Source: Chitinophaga pinensis | GTDB lineage: Bacteria; Bacteroidota; Bacteroidia; Bacteroidales; GCA-2748055 | Direction of reading: 5' to 3' | Assembly (NCBI GenBank): GCA_945863035.1 | Contig: CAMAZH010000029.1 | Coordinates: 1 to 38,041 of the forward strand | DNA: 38,041 bases | Shown here: one piece after another, positions 23,664 through 30,484 of the stretch | Position numbering within the stretch: the stretch's first letter is position 1 | How the letters are laid out: the number at the start of each line of letters is the position of its first letter | Program-made: the position numbers and the translations under genes | The notes under the pieces: model-generated | What the model saw: the letters and a program-made list of their open reading frames with translations, nothing else | What the model was told of the DNA's origin: nothing | Databases searched by the model: none

Positions 23664-23987
23664 AGATGTTTTATAATCTTTTTTTTGAGTTTGAGATGCT
23701 CTCTGAGTACAATCCAAACTTTAATAAGTTTTTAGCCGATCCTAAACAATGTTTTTTAAAGCAGAAAGGGAACGAACATTTTGCTGTGTTTCATGTAATT
23801 TCTATAGGCTTCTTCAAATTATTCAAGGCATTCCTTTTCATCGAGTACAGCAGTGACATAAAAGAAGGCAAGTGAGAGAAGAGCAAAGATACTGTTTGAA
23901 CACGTCGGATTTTTCAGATGGAAAACAACGACCGCCATGAGAATGCCAGAGATGGGACACTTAGGAGGCCAAAGATTAGCCTTTGGT
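23664..23987. other. Intergenic stretch between nrfH and the DUF190 gene, nothing supported
   Basis: About 320 bases. A 69-codon plus-strand frame (23666-23875) has Phe/Lys-rich low-complexity composition, no start context and no domain, so I do not call it. The nrfHA promoter probably lies at the left end. The minus-strand DUF190 gene is presumably transcribed with crcB and needs no promoter here. Confidence 0.5.
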
Positions 23988-24338
23988 TCATTTTGCTCCA
24001 GACTTATACATTAGAACCTGAGCCTGTTCAACGGAAACCGTAATGCCCTTTTTCACCTTTTCAAGATAGGGTTTTATAATCCTGAAGAAATCGCTGATTT
24101 TCTCTTCTGTGTCGATGATTTCGATAATCATGGGGAGTTTTTCCGAGACTGACCAGAAGCGGGTTGAGGTTACTGCCGAACTGGCCCCAAATCCCATAAC
24201 TCCTTTAGTTACCGTAGCTCCGGCCATATGATTTCTTTTAGCCAGGAAAACAAGGGTTTCGAACAAGGGTTCGTTTTTGAATTTATCTGTGGAGCTCAGG
24301 TAAATTCGCATGATCTGGGTTTTGGATTGTGTGTCCAT
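23988..24338 (-). CDS. DUF190 domain-containing protein, CrcB partner
   Basis: A 116-residue cytoplasmic protein of the DUF190 family, seen in IMRIYLSSTDKFKNEPLFETLV, RNHMAGATVTKGVMGFGASS and ELPMII-like LPMIIEIIDTEEKI, a ferredoxin-like fold. DUF190 genes are often next to crcB, and a regulatory or accessory role in fluoride export is assumed but not demonstrated. The start codon is two bases after the crcB stop codon, so the two are translationally coupled with crcB first. Confidence 0.92.
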   Translation of the reverse strand: MDTQSKTQIMRIYLSSTDKFKNEPLFETLVFLAKRNHMAGATVTKGVMGFGASSAVTSTRFWSVSEKLPMIIEIIDTEEKISDFFRIIKPYLEKVKKGITVSVEQAQVLMYKSGAK

Positions 24339-24340
24339 GA

Positions 24341-24718
24341 TCAGATGATTTTTGTTAATGCATTTCCAAGAAAGGTTGCAGCCAGGCCCAGAAACACGCT
24401 GAGTCCGGTATAGAGAAGAAAGTACACAAAGGCTCCGTCTCTGAGAAGAGTCAGGTTCTCACTTGCAAAACTCGAAAAAGTTGTAAATCCCCCGCAAAAG
24501 CCAACCGTAAGGAAGACTCTCCATTCCTCACTCATCAGGCTTCCGCGTTCCGACATCCCGTAAAACACACCGATCAGGAAACAACCGATAATGTTAACGG
24601 TCATGGTTCCGAAGGGAAAGGAGGAAAGGAAGTTTTCGGTTATGTAGCGCGAGCCCAGAAAACGGGCCACACTGCCTATGAATCCGCCTGCTCCGACAAG
24701 AAGAATTAATTTGAACAT
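24341..24718 (-). CDS. crcB: Fluoride ion channel/exporter CrcB (Fluc)
   Basis: A 125-residue inner-membrane protein with four helices that forms a dual-topology dimeric fluoride channel. Family signatures are GAGGFIGSVARFLGSRY (residues 9-25), PFGTMTVNIIGCFLIGVFYG (about 36-55) with the conserved Asn, and VGFCGGFTTFSSFASEN (about 72-88) with the Phe-box and Na-site region. It protects the cell against fluoride. A DUF190 partner follows directly. I see no fluoride riboswitch in the 115 bases upstream. The gene is divergent from the methyltransferase gene. Confidence 0.96.
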   Translation of the reverse strand: MFKLILLVGAGGFIGSVARFLGSRYITENFLSSFPFGTMTVNIIGCFLIGVFYGMSERGSLMSEEWRVFLTVGFCGGFTTFSSFASENLTLLRDGAFVYFLLYTGLSVFLGLAATFLGNALTKII

Positions 24719-24833
24719 ACATTTAAAATAAAATCGATGTATAAAAGTAGTGAATAAGATATGAATTAAAAACTCTTCATTTCAAATTCAAACTTTGCTT
24801 AACTTGCAGTCCTGAATCCAAACCCAGCCAAAA

Positions 24834-25763
24834 ATGAAGCTTTCGGAACACATACAACTTATAAGTCCCGGCGAATGGTCTGATTACGAACTGATTGACA
24901 GTGGCGATTTTCAAAAACTGGAAAGGTTTGGGAAATTTGTCGTGTCGCGCCCTGAACCTCAGGCCATATGGGGAAAAGCACTTTCCAATCCGGAGTGGGA
25001 GAAATTGGCTCATGCTGTATATACCCGCAGAAAAGGATCTTCCGCAACTCTTTCGGATGACGAGAAAGGGGAGTGGAAGCGCAAGCCCGGCATGCCGGAG
25101 CAATGGATGATCGAATATCCCGGTATTCATCCCGGCATAAAGTTTCGTCTGGGCTTGACATCCTTTAAGCATATCGGGGTTTTTCCCGAGCAGGCTGCAA
25201 ACTGGGATTACATCCATCATTCCGTTTCGGATATGGAGCTAACTCAGCCCCAGGTTCTGAACCTCTTTGCATATACCGGCGGCGCATCGCTGGCCGCCAG
25301 TGCTGCCGGGGCAAAAGTTACCCATGTCGATTCGGTGAAACCGGTAATCAACTGGGCGGGTGAGAATTCCCGCCTGAGCGAACTCGGGAATATCCGGTGG
25401 ATTATCGACGATGCGATGAAATTTGTGCAAAGGGAAGTCAGAAGAGGAAGTGTTTATCAGGGGATTATCCTCGACCCCCCGGCATATGGCAGAGGGCCTG
25501 AAGGTGAAAAATGGGTGCTGGAAGACAGCCTTCGTGAAATGATCCAGGCCTGCATTACGCTGTTGGACAAACAAAATGGATTCTTTCTGCTTAATTTATA
25601 TTCGGTGGGATTTTCAGCTATTATTGCCGAAAGTCTGGTGAATACGGTTTATAAGGATATTTGCAGCCCCGAGTTGGGCGAATTGTTCCTCACGGATCGG
25701 GGAGGCAGAAGGTTGCCGCTGGGAGTGTTTTACCGGTTTAAAACAAATCGTAAACCGAATTGA
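24834..25763 (+). CDS. Class I SAM-dependent methyltransferase, RlmI/RlmK-like
   Basis: A 309-residue cytoplasmic enzyme. Residues 1-110 form a substrate-binding part (YELIDSGDFQKLERFGKFVVSRPEPQAIW). The Rossmann domain then shows motif I LNLFAYTGGASLAA (143-156), VTHVDSVKPVINWAGEN and motif IV ILDPPAYGRGP (about 212-222). DPPAYGRG and the preceding pattern place it with the rRNA cytosine/guanine methyltransferases of the PF10672 group, so the target is likely rRNA. Its 3' end overlaps the convergent PepSY-like gene by 26 bases, which leaves no room for a separate terminator. Confidence 0.9.
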   Translation: MKLSEHIQLISPGEWSDYELIDSGDFQKLERFGKFVVSRPEPQAIWGKALSNPEWEKLAHAVYTRRKGSSATLSDDEKGEWKRKPGMPEQWMIEYPGIHPGIKFRLGLTSFKHIGVFPEQAANWDYIHHSVSDMELTQPQVLNLFAYTGGASLAASAAGAKVTHVDSVKPVINWAGENSRLSELGNIRWIIDDAMKFVQREVRRGSVYQGIILDPPAYGRGPEGEKWVLEDSLREMIQACITLLDKQNGFFLLNLYSVGFSAIIAESLVNTVYKDICSPELGELFLTDRGGRRLPLGVFYRFKTNRKPN

Positions 25764-26157
25764 AGCCTCGTTTTTCAATGATTTCTCCGGTGAGGTTTGT
25801 GAAATAGATTTGGCGGTTCATATTTATGTCGCGAATCACAAACTCGAAAAGTACCGAATCAGGTTTCTCAATCCGTATGGAGCTCATTATTTCGCCCAAT
25901 CCTGAAAGTTTTTCAGTTATGTTGCCGCCAATCTCTTCCAGACTTTGGTTTATCCGGGTGTCAACCCAATCCGAGTTTTTATCGAATCGACAGATTATCT
26001 CTTTCCCATCATAAACAAAAATGGATTCAAAATACTTGTCCTCAAGATGCCACTCTACAGAAGTTGCGTCTTTAAACTTCTTATTGAAAGCAAGTTGAAC
26101 GTTTTCAGGAGGGTTGCTGTTATTTCCTGTTAAGATGGTTTTAAATAGATCTTTCAC
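25738..26157 (-). CDS. PepSY-like (BLIP-like) small protein downstream of an ECF sigma gene
   Basis: A 139-residue protein. Residues about 18-65 show the pattern of the PepSY-like family of Bacteroidota: VQLAFNKKFKDATSVEWHLE, then FESIFVYDGKEIICRFDKNSDWV. The second half repeats a related alpha/beta pattern (IRIEKPDSVLFEFVIRDINMNRQIYFTNLTGEII). No signal peptide is visible, which is unusual because most such proteins are exported. It lies 46 bases after the ECF sigma gene on the same strand, so it may modulate that sigma factor, though it is not a known anti-sigma fold. It overlaps the convergent methyltransferase gene by 26 bases. Confidence 0.72.
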   Translation of the reverse strand: MKDLFKTILTGNNSNPPENVQLAFNKKFKDATSVEWHLEDKYFESIFVYDGKEIICRFDKNSDWVDTRINQSLEEIGGNITEKLSGLGEIMSSIRIEKPDSVLFEFVIRDINMNRQIYFTNLTGEIIEKRGFNSVYDLF

Positions 26158-26203
26158 GTTATGAAAATTTGAATTGAGACGTTTTCAACCTAAAAGGTCA
26201 CTT

Positions 26204-26776
26204 TTAGTCTTCCGTCGGGTACATGGATTTATACAAATACATAACCCTTGCCTTGGCCCTCTTTATTCTCATTTTCGCAGCGCTTTCAGAAATTCTGAAG
26301 GTTGACATGATTAGTTTAAGGGGGATGTTGTCCTGATATTTCATCAGCAGTAGTGCTTTCTCCTCCGGATGGATCATCTCCATTATTTTCAACAACCTCT
26401 CATACCGTAGCCCGTTAAGGTCGGTTTCATATATTTCATCGATAATTTCAGGCAATTCATTATTCCGGTTCCATTCGGGATAATTAAGTTTTTTGCGGTG
26501 TCGAAGGTACTCGATGCAGTGGTTGTAGGTAATGGCATAAAGCCAGGTGGAGAAGGAGGCCATGCCTTTATATCCGGGAAGCTTCTCGTAAACTTTTGAG
26601 AAAACTTCTTGCTCAATCTCAAAGGCAAGGTCGCGGTCTTTAAGAATAGATACACATTTATCAAGAACTTTTCTGTTATAGCGGGAGTATAAAATCTCGA
26701 ACTGATCTTTTTTCCCCTGAAGAATATTCCTGATAATCTCCTCGTCGCTTAGCTTTTTTTCACTCTCTGACCGCAT
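26204..26776 (-). CDS. ECF-subfamily RNA polymerase sigma factor
   Basis: A 190-residue sigma-70 family protein with only regions 2 and 4. Region 2 covers residues about 25-95 (FEILYSRYNRKVLDKCVSIL, EIEQEVFSKVYEKLPGYKGM, ASFSTWLYAITYNHCIEYLRHRKK). Region 4 spans about 120-180 (LMKYQDNIPLKLIMSTFRISESAAKMRIKRAKARVMYLYKSM) and is a helix-turn-helix for the -35 element. It has no FecR/anti-sigma gene beside it; the following gene is PepSY-like. It is divergent from the lipoprotein gene at 27033 with a 256-base shared promoter region, so control of the lipoprotein/transpeptidase block is conceivable. Confidence 0.95.
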   Translation of the reverse strand: MRSESEKKLSDEEIIRNILQGKKDQFEILYSRYNRKVLDKCVSILKDRDLAFEIEQEVFSKVYEKLPGYKGMASFSTWLYAITYNHCIEYLRHRKKLNYPEWNRNNELPEIIDEIYETDLNGLRYERLLKIMEMIHPEEKALLLMKYQDNIPLKLIMSTFRISESAAKMRIKRAKARVMYLYKSMYPTED

Positions 26777-26789
26777 TAGGCAATACTTT

Positions 26790-26801
26790 CCTCCAAATGT
26801 A
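26790..26801 (-). promoter_or_regulatory. Overlapping -7 promoter motif and SD-like GGAGG before the sigma factor gene
   Basis: On the minus strand TACATTTG (26794-26801) fits the TAnnTTTG consensus fully, and GGAGG (26790-26794) follows at once. GGAGG is 13 bases from the start codon, a little far for a ribosome site. If the -7 element is used, transcription would start within or next to GGAGG, so only one of the two can fully function. No -33 TTTG is seen. Confidence 0.35.
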
Positions 26802-27018
26802 ATGAGATAAAACGATTATATTTTAACTGAGTAAATTTTTTATCAAAAAAAAATGAAAAAGCAGGTAAGATGAACAGTTTAAGGCCATGGTGGCACAACT
26901 TTTCTTTTTTGGTATTATTCAAGCGAGATGTATTTTTTTTAAATATTTTTGTAAAAAACTGTGACCTTTTAAAAATCCATCGTCTCAATAGCGCAAATTT
27001 AAACTTAAAGACTTAACC

Positions 27019-27024
27019 AGGAGG
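27019..27024 (+). promoter_or_regulatory. Strong Shine-Dalgarno site (AGGAGG) of the helical lipoprotein gene
   Basis: A perfect AGGAGG (extended AGGAGGT) lies 8 bases before the ATG at 27033. Almost all other genes in the window lack such a site, as is usual in Bacteroidota, so this points to very high translation. Confidence 0.8.
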
Positions 27025-27032
27025 TTATAACA

Positions 27033-27635
27033 ATGAAAAACAAAATTTTATTCTCAGTTCTTACATTAGGACTTTTAGTAGTTCTCGCTACAGGTTGTCA
27101 GAAAGCACCTCAGGTGCAAATGGATCTCGCAAAAGCAGCTGTTGATTCAGCTAAAAATGCAGAGGCCGACACTTACATAGCTGCAGAATTCAATGCAATT
27201 CAGGATTCACTGAACATGGTAATGACTAACATCGAAACCATCAATTCACAATCATTCTGGAAACGTAATTACAAACCATCAATTGCTCAGTTGGATGCTA
27301 TCGTTGTAGCTTCGAACGCTGCTGTTACCAATGCAGTTGCAAAGAAAGAAGAAGTTAAAGCCAAGGTTGAAACTTCACTTACTGAGGCTGCTGCTCTTTT
27401 AGCAGAAGATCAGGCCCTTATCCTTAAAGCCCCTAAAGGCAAAGAAGGTAAAGCTGCTTTGGAAGCTATTCAGCAGGATCTTACTGTAATTGAGGCGTCT
27501 ATTGCCGAAACTACAGTTCTTTTCAACGAAGGCAAGTACATGGCTGCAAATGACAAAATTTCTGCTGCAATTGAAAAAGCTAATTCCATTAAACAGGAAT
27601 TAAATGATGCTATTGCAAAATACAAGAAAAGATAA
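27033..27635 (+). CDS. Abundant helical lipoprotein, candidate Lpp-like envelope tether
   Basis: A 200-residue protein with lipoprotein signal MKNKILFSVLTLGLLVVLATGC, lipidated at Cys22. The mature part is Ala/Lys/Glu-rich and almost entirely helical, with heptad-like stretches (about 33-70, 85-125 and 140-200), and ends NDAIAKYKKR. I do not recognise a named family, though the start resembles DUF4398-type helical repeats. The basic C-terminus is reminiscent of Braun lipoprotein (…YRK), whose final Lys is linked to peptidoglycan by L,D-transpeptidases; here the last residue is Arg, with two Lys before it. It has the strongest ribosome site in the window, its own terminator and two L,D-transpeptidase genes right downstream. 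Export and helicity are clear; the tether role is inference. Confidence 0.85.
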   Translation: MKNKILFSVLTLGLLVVLATGCQKAPQVQMDLAKAAVDSAKNAEADTYIAAEFNAIQDSLNMVMTNIETINSQSFWKRNYKPSIAQLDAIVVASNAAVTNAVAKKEEVKAKVETSLTEAAALLAEDQALILKAPKGKEGKAALEAIQQDLTVIEASIAETTVLFNEGKYMAANDKISAAIEKANSIKQELNDAIAKYKKR

Positions 27636-27680
27636 TTTTCCGGTTAGGAATTGAAGCATCAGCAAAAATATTGAAACTGA

Positions 27681-27710
27681 AAAGACCTCCGCACAGCGGG
27701 GGTCTTTTTT
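27681..27710 (+). terminator. Strong intrinsic terminator after the lipoprotein gene
   Basis: AAAGACCTCCGC (27681-27692), loop ACA, and GCGGGGGTCTTT (27696-27707) form a 12-pair stem with one T-G pair, followed by a T run to 27710. It lies between the lipoprotein gene and the transpeptidase gene, which starts 18 bases later without an obvious promoter, so partial read-through would give far more lipoprotein than enzyme mRNA. Confidence 0.9.
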
Positions 27711-27727
27711 AATAAGACCCGGCCGCA

Positions 27728-28831
27728 ATGCGCAAAATTGTATTTTTTAGTTTATTCTTAGTCGTTATCGCAGGGTCGGTTTTGTACCTCACGGGATCCG
27801 TCTATGCTCCCAAGGGACCTGCGAAGGAAGCGCATGCCATGGAGAAATCAATAGCATTTGCCCGCAGGCAAGGGGCATCGAAATATGCAACAAAGGAATT
27901 CACAGAATGTATTTCTCTGCATCGCAAAACAATGGCAGAGTGGAGGGCTCAGAATCAACTTTGGATTATCCGGCGCGACTACAGTCAACTTTCCAATCTT
28001 ATCGCCCAAACCACCGAGATAGCCGTACTTGCGGGGAAAAAGGCTATTGAGAAGTCAGGGTCGATGAAGCAGTTTATAGAAGAGACTCAGGCCCATCTCA
28101 TAGAAAGGGATAAATATTTTACCGAGAAATTCAGGGTGTTGCCTTTGGAGATGAAAACTCTGAAGAATCATTCGGAAGCTCATCTTTTACTGAAAGAAGC
28201 AATCGAGGCTTCGGATCGGGGGGATTTAAACTCGGCATACAAGAAATTAATAGTTGCCTATGAGGATTTTTCCGAATTGGAACTTACCGTCAGAAAAAAA
28301 CTGGACGAGTATTTTGAATCCTATCCTGTATGGGATAAATGGTATAAGCACACGGTAAACAAATCAAAGGAGAATAAGTCGTATGCTATTGTTGTTGATA
28401 AAATGGCACATGAATGCATTCTACTTAAGGATGGCAATGTGGTTGGCCGCTTTGAAGCTGAATTATCGCTTAACTGGATTGGTCACAAACGCCAACAGGG
28501 CGATATGGCAACTCCGGAAGGCGTATACAAAATAACAAAAAAAATAAATCACAGGAATACAAAGTACCATAAAGCTTTATTGATAAACTACCCGAATGAC
28601 AACGATATTCTTAACTTTGAGAAAAGTATCCGGGAAGGTCTTCTTTCTTCCTCTGCCAAAATTGGCGGCTTGATTGAAATTCACGGAGATGGGGGCAAGG
28701 GGAAAGACTGGACGGAAGGCTGTGTTGCATTGGCAAACAGCGATATTGATAAGCTATATGCAATGGTTAATACGGGTACACCCGTTACTATAGTGGGATC
28801 GTTGATTCCTTTACAAGAATTGTTTAATTAA
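27728..28831 (+). CDS. L,D-transpeptidase (YkuD) with lipoprotein-like helical N-terminal domain
   Basis: A 367-residue enzyme that makes or breaks meso-DAP linkages on peptidoglycan, or attaches proteins to it. The N-terminal helix (4-23) anchors or exports it. Residues about 33-200 are helical and resemble the lipoprotein encoded just upstream. The YkuD domain covers about 218-357, with IEIHGDGG (His319) and WTEGCVAL holding catalytic Cys332. The usual S/T-x-G-C-x-R is here T-E-G-C-V-A, so the Arg after the Cys is replaced by Ala, a deviation seen in the YafK/DpaA branch, which hydrolyses the Lpp-peptidoglycan bond. It could therefore be a ligase or a release enzyme. It is followed after 4 bases by a second transpeptidase gene. 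Confidence 0.93.
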   Translation: MRKIVFFSLFLVVIAGSVLYLTGSVYAPKGPAKEAHAMEKSIAFARRQGASKYATKEFTECISLHRKTMAEWRAQNQLWIIRRDYSQLSNLIAQTTEIAVLAGKKAIEKSGSMKQFIEETQAHLIERDKYFTEKFRVLPLEMKTLKNHSEAHLLLKEAIEASDRGDLNSAYKKLIVAYEDFSELELTVRKKLDEYFESYPVWDKWYKHTVNKSKENKSYAIVVDKMAHECILLKDGNVVGRFEAELSLNWIGHKRQQGDMATPEGVYKITKKINHRNTKYHKALLINYPNDNDILNFEKSIREGLLSSSAKIGGLIEIHGDGGKGKDWTEGCVALANSDIDKLYAMVNTGTPVTIVGSLIPLQELFN

Positions 28832-28835
28832 GAAA

Positions 28836-29612
28836 ATGGAATATATTTCTAACCTTAAGTTGTGGCTGTTAAACCTTCCTGGTTTTTTTAAAAGGAAGGG
28901 AGGACAGGAAAGTGCCGAAAGGACTTTTCCAGGCAAGGCTGTTTTGTTGCCGGTTTTGGTTTATGTTTCTGTTCCTGTTATTTTCTATTTATTGTGGGTT
29001 TCAATGTTCACCGCCCTGCCTTTTATGCAGGAAGCGGTTGTTAAATTCAAGCCCACTTTGACGTACCCCGAATTTGCCAGTCAATCGAATCCCGGACCCT
29101 CTGAACTTCTTTTTCTTCAGGAAAACAGGGTAAAAAAACTGGATAAGATTTATGCCAGGTTTTCTAACCGTCAGCCTTACCTTATTGTTAACACAAGCGA
29201 CAATACCTTTAACCTTTTTAATAATGGCAAGCTGGTAAGGGAGGGATTGTGTTCTACAGGCAGTTTTGTATTGTTGGATGCGGGAGGTGAACAAAAGTGG
29301 ATGTTTGAAACCCCAAAAGGAATGATGCGCATTCAGGGGAAGACGGAATCACCGGTTTGGAGGAAACCCGATTGGGCATTTATTGAGGAGGGTCTACCGG
29401 TTCCGAAACACCACAATAGTTTTGAGCGTTATGAATATGGCGTTTTGGGTGATTACGCGCTGAGCATCGGCAACGGTTACCTGATTCATGGGACACTCTA
29501 TCAGCGCTTGTTGGGCATGCCTGTAACCCACGGATGTGTTCGGTTGGGTGATGCTGATCTCGAAAAGGTTTTTCAGACGCTCAAAGTAGGATCCAAAGTT
29601 TATATATTTTAG
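28836..29612 (+). CDS. L,D-transpeptidase (YkuD), membrane-anchored, canonical active site
   Basis: A 258-residue protein with a basic cytoplasmic N-terminus (KRKGGQESAERT), one transmembrane helix (about 34-60) and a periplasmic YkuD domain (about 112-258). The catalytic motifs are IHGT (His218) and THGCVRL (Cys234, with Arg two residues later), the canonical S/T-H-G-C-x-R type. The substrate-side strand YLIVNTSDNTFNLFNNGKLVREG starts the domain. Because it keeps the Arg that the preceding enzyme has lost, the pair may have opposite or complementary roles. Gene spacing is 4 bases before and 24 after, consistent with one transcript. Confidence 0.95.
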   Translation: MEYISNLKLWLLNLPGFFKRKGGQESAERTFPGKAVLLPVLVYVSVPVIFYLLWVSMFTALPFMQEAVVKFKPTLTYPEFASQSNPGPSELLFLQENRVKKLDKIYARFSNRQPYLIVNTSDNTFNLFNNGKLVREGLCSTGSFVLLDAGGEQKWMFETPKGMMRIQGKTESPVWRKPDWAFIEEGLPVPKHHNSFERYEYGVLGDYALSIGNGYLIHGTLYQRLLGMPVTHGCVRLGDADLEKVFQTLKVGSKVYIF

Positions 29613-29636
29613 TGACGTTTTTCATTCTAAACTATT

Positions 29637-30458
29637 ATGACGGAAACAAGAAAAGACCTGGTCTGGATTAAACGGATTGCTTTCGTTATTGCGCTGGGTC
29701 TTTTGGCCTATTTCATAACAATGACAATCGTCATACCTGTTTACCGTTTTAAAATCGAGTCCCCGGTTACAAATGCCAGCGATAAAAATATTTTCCGCCC
29801 CGATCTTACATGGCAAATCACAGTAAACGACTCAATTAAACAAAGGGCAATTGATCTGGTTTTCTCCGAGTCATTTTTGCTTTCCAAAATTGAGATGACC
29901 AAAAGCGATAGCATTTCACTTACCGTTAACCTTCAGGATAGCGTTGTGGCGCTTGTTGTCCAAGGTCTTACTATATACAGCACAAAAGCAAAAACCTTTA
30001 AGATCAGCCATGCCTTTGCTAAAACCGACCCTTTTATTCTGGCTCAATGGCTGGCTATTCCATTTGTAGTCGACACCCACTATGCTTCAATTCCCAAAGT
30101 GCCCGTATTATATAAGAAGGCCCCTAAAGACACGATCGAAGCCATGAGCCAGGTTGAAATGGACCCATTGAATGACGAAATTGATCCGGTGTATTTCAGA
30201 CTGGAGCTTGATCGGAAGCTAATCCTGAATTTTAATCAGGAAGAAGCTCCTGAAAAGGAGAGCATGCGGCAGGTGAAAACATATCAAAGACGTATGAGGA
30301 AAATCGAACGTCATGATATTATTGACCATCTTTCCCGTTTTTCCCCAACTGAATTCATTCCGGAAATCCATATAAGTATTGACAAGAAAGCCGCACGGGT
30401 TATTTACAGGGCCATTCCGGAGCGGGCTTTTGTTGCGGTTCAACTCCCGACGGAGTAA
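29637..30458 (+). CDS. Bitopic membrane protein of unknown function in the transpeptidase operon
   Basis: A 273-residue protein with a short cytoplasmic tail (MTETRKDLVWIKR), one helix (about 14-35, IAFVIALGLLAYFITMTIVIPVYRF) and a periplasmic part of about 235 residues. The mature part begins with beta-strands (NIFRPDLTWQITVNDSIKQR, SISLTVNLQDSVVALVVQGLTIY) and contains a charged helical section near 205-235 (KESMRQVKTYQRRMRKIERHDIIDHL). The C-terminus is strand-rich. I recognise no family. It follows the second transpeptidase gene by 24 bases, so a role in regulating or recruiting these enzymes is likely. It could be a periplasmic adapter; nothing in it suggests catalysis. Confidence 0.88.
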   Translation: MTETRKDLVWIKRIAFVIALGLLAYFITMTIVIPVYRFKIESPVTNASDKNIFRPDLTWQITVNDSIKQRAIDLVFSESFLLSKIEMTKSDSISLTVNLQDSVVALVVQGLTIYSTKAKTFKISHAFAKTDPFILAQWLAIPFVVDTHYASIPKVPVLYKKAPKDTIEAMSQVEMDPLNDEIDPVYFRLELDRKLILNFNQEEAPEKESMRQVKTYQRRMRKIERHDIIDHLSRFSPTEFIPEIHISIDKKAARVIYRAIPERAFVAVQLPTE

Positions 30459-30484
30459 GTCAAATCACCCGGAAAATAAGGCTT

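Noticed and set aside
23666-23875. 69-codon plus-strand open frame
   Set aside because: Phe/Lys-rich composition of AT-rich non-coding DNA, no start context and no similarity that I recognise.
24719-24833. Fluoride riboswitch upstream of crcB
   Set aside because: The gap is short and AT-rich; I see none of the conserved GGCGAT/CGCC-type pieces or pseudoknot pairing of the crcB motif on the minus strand.
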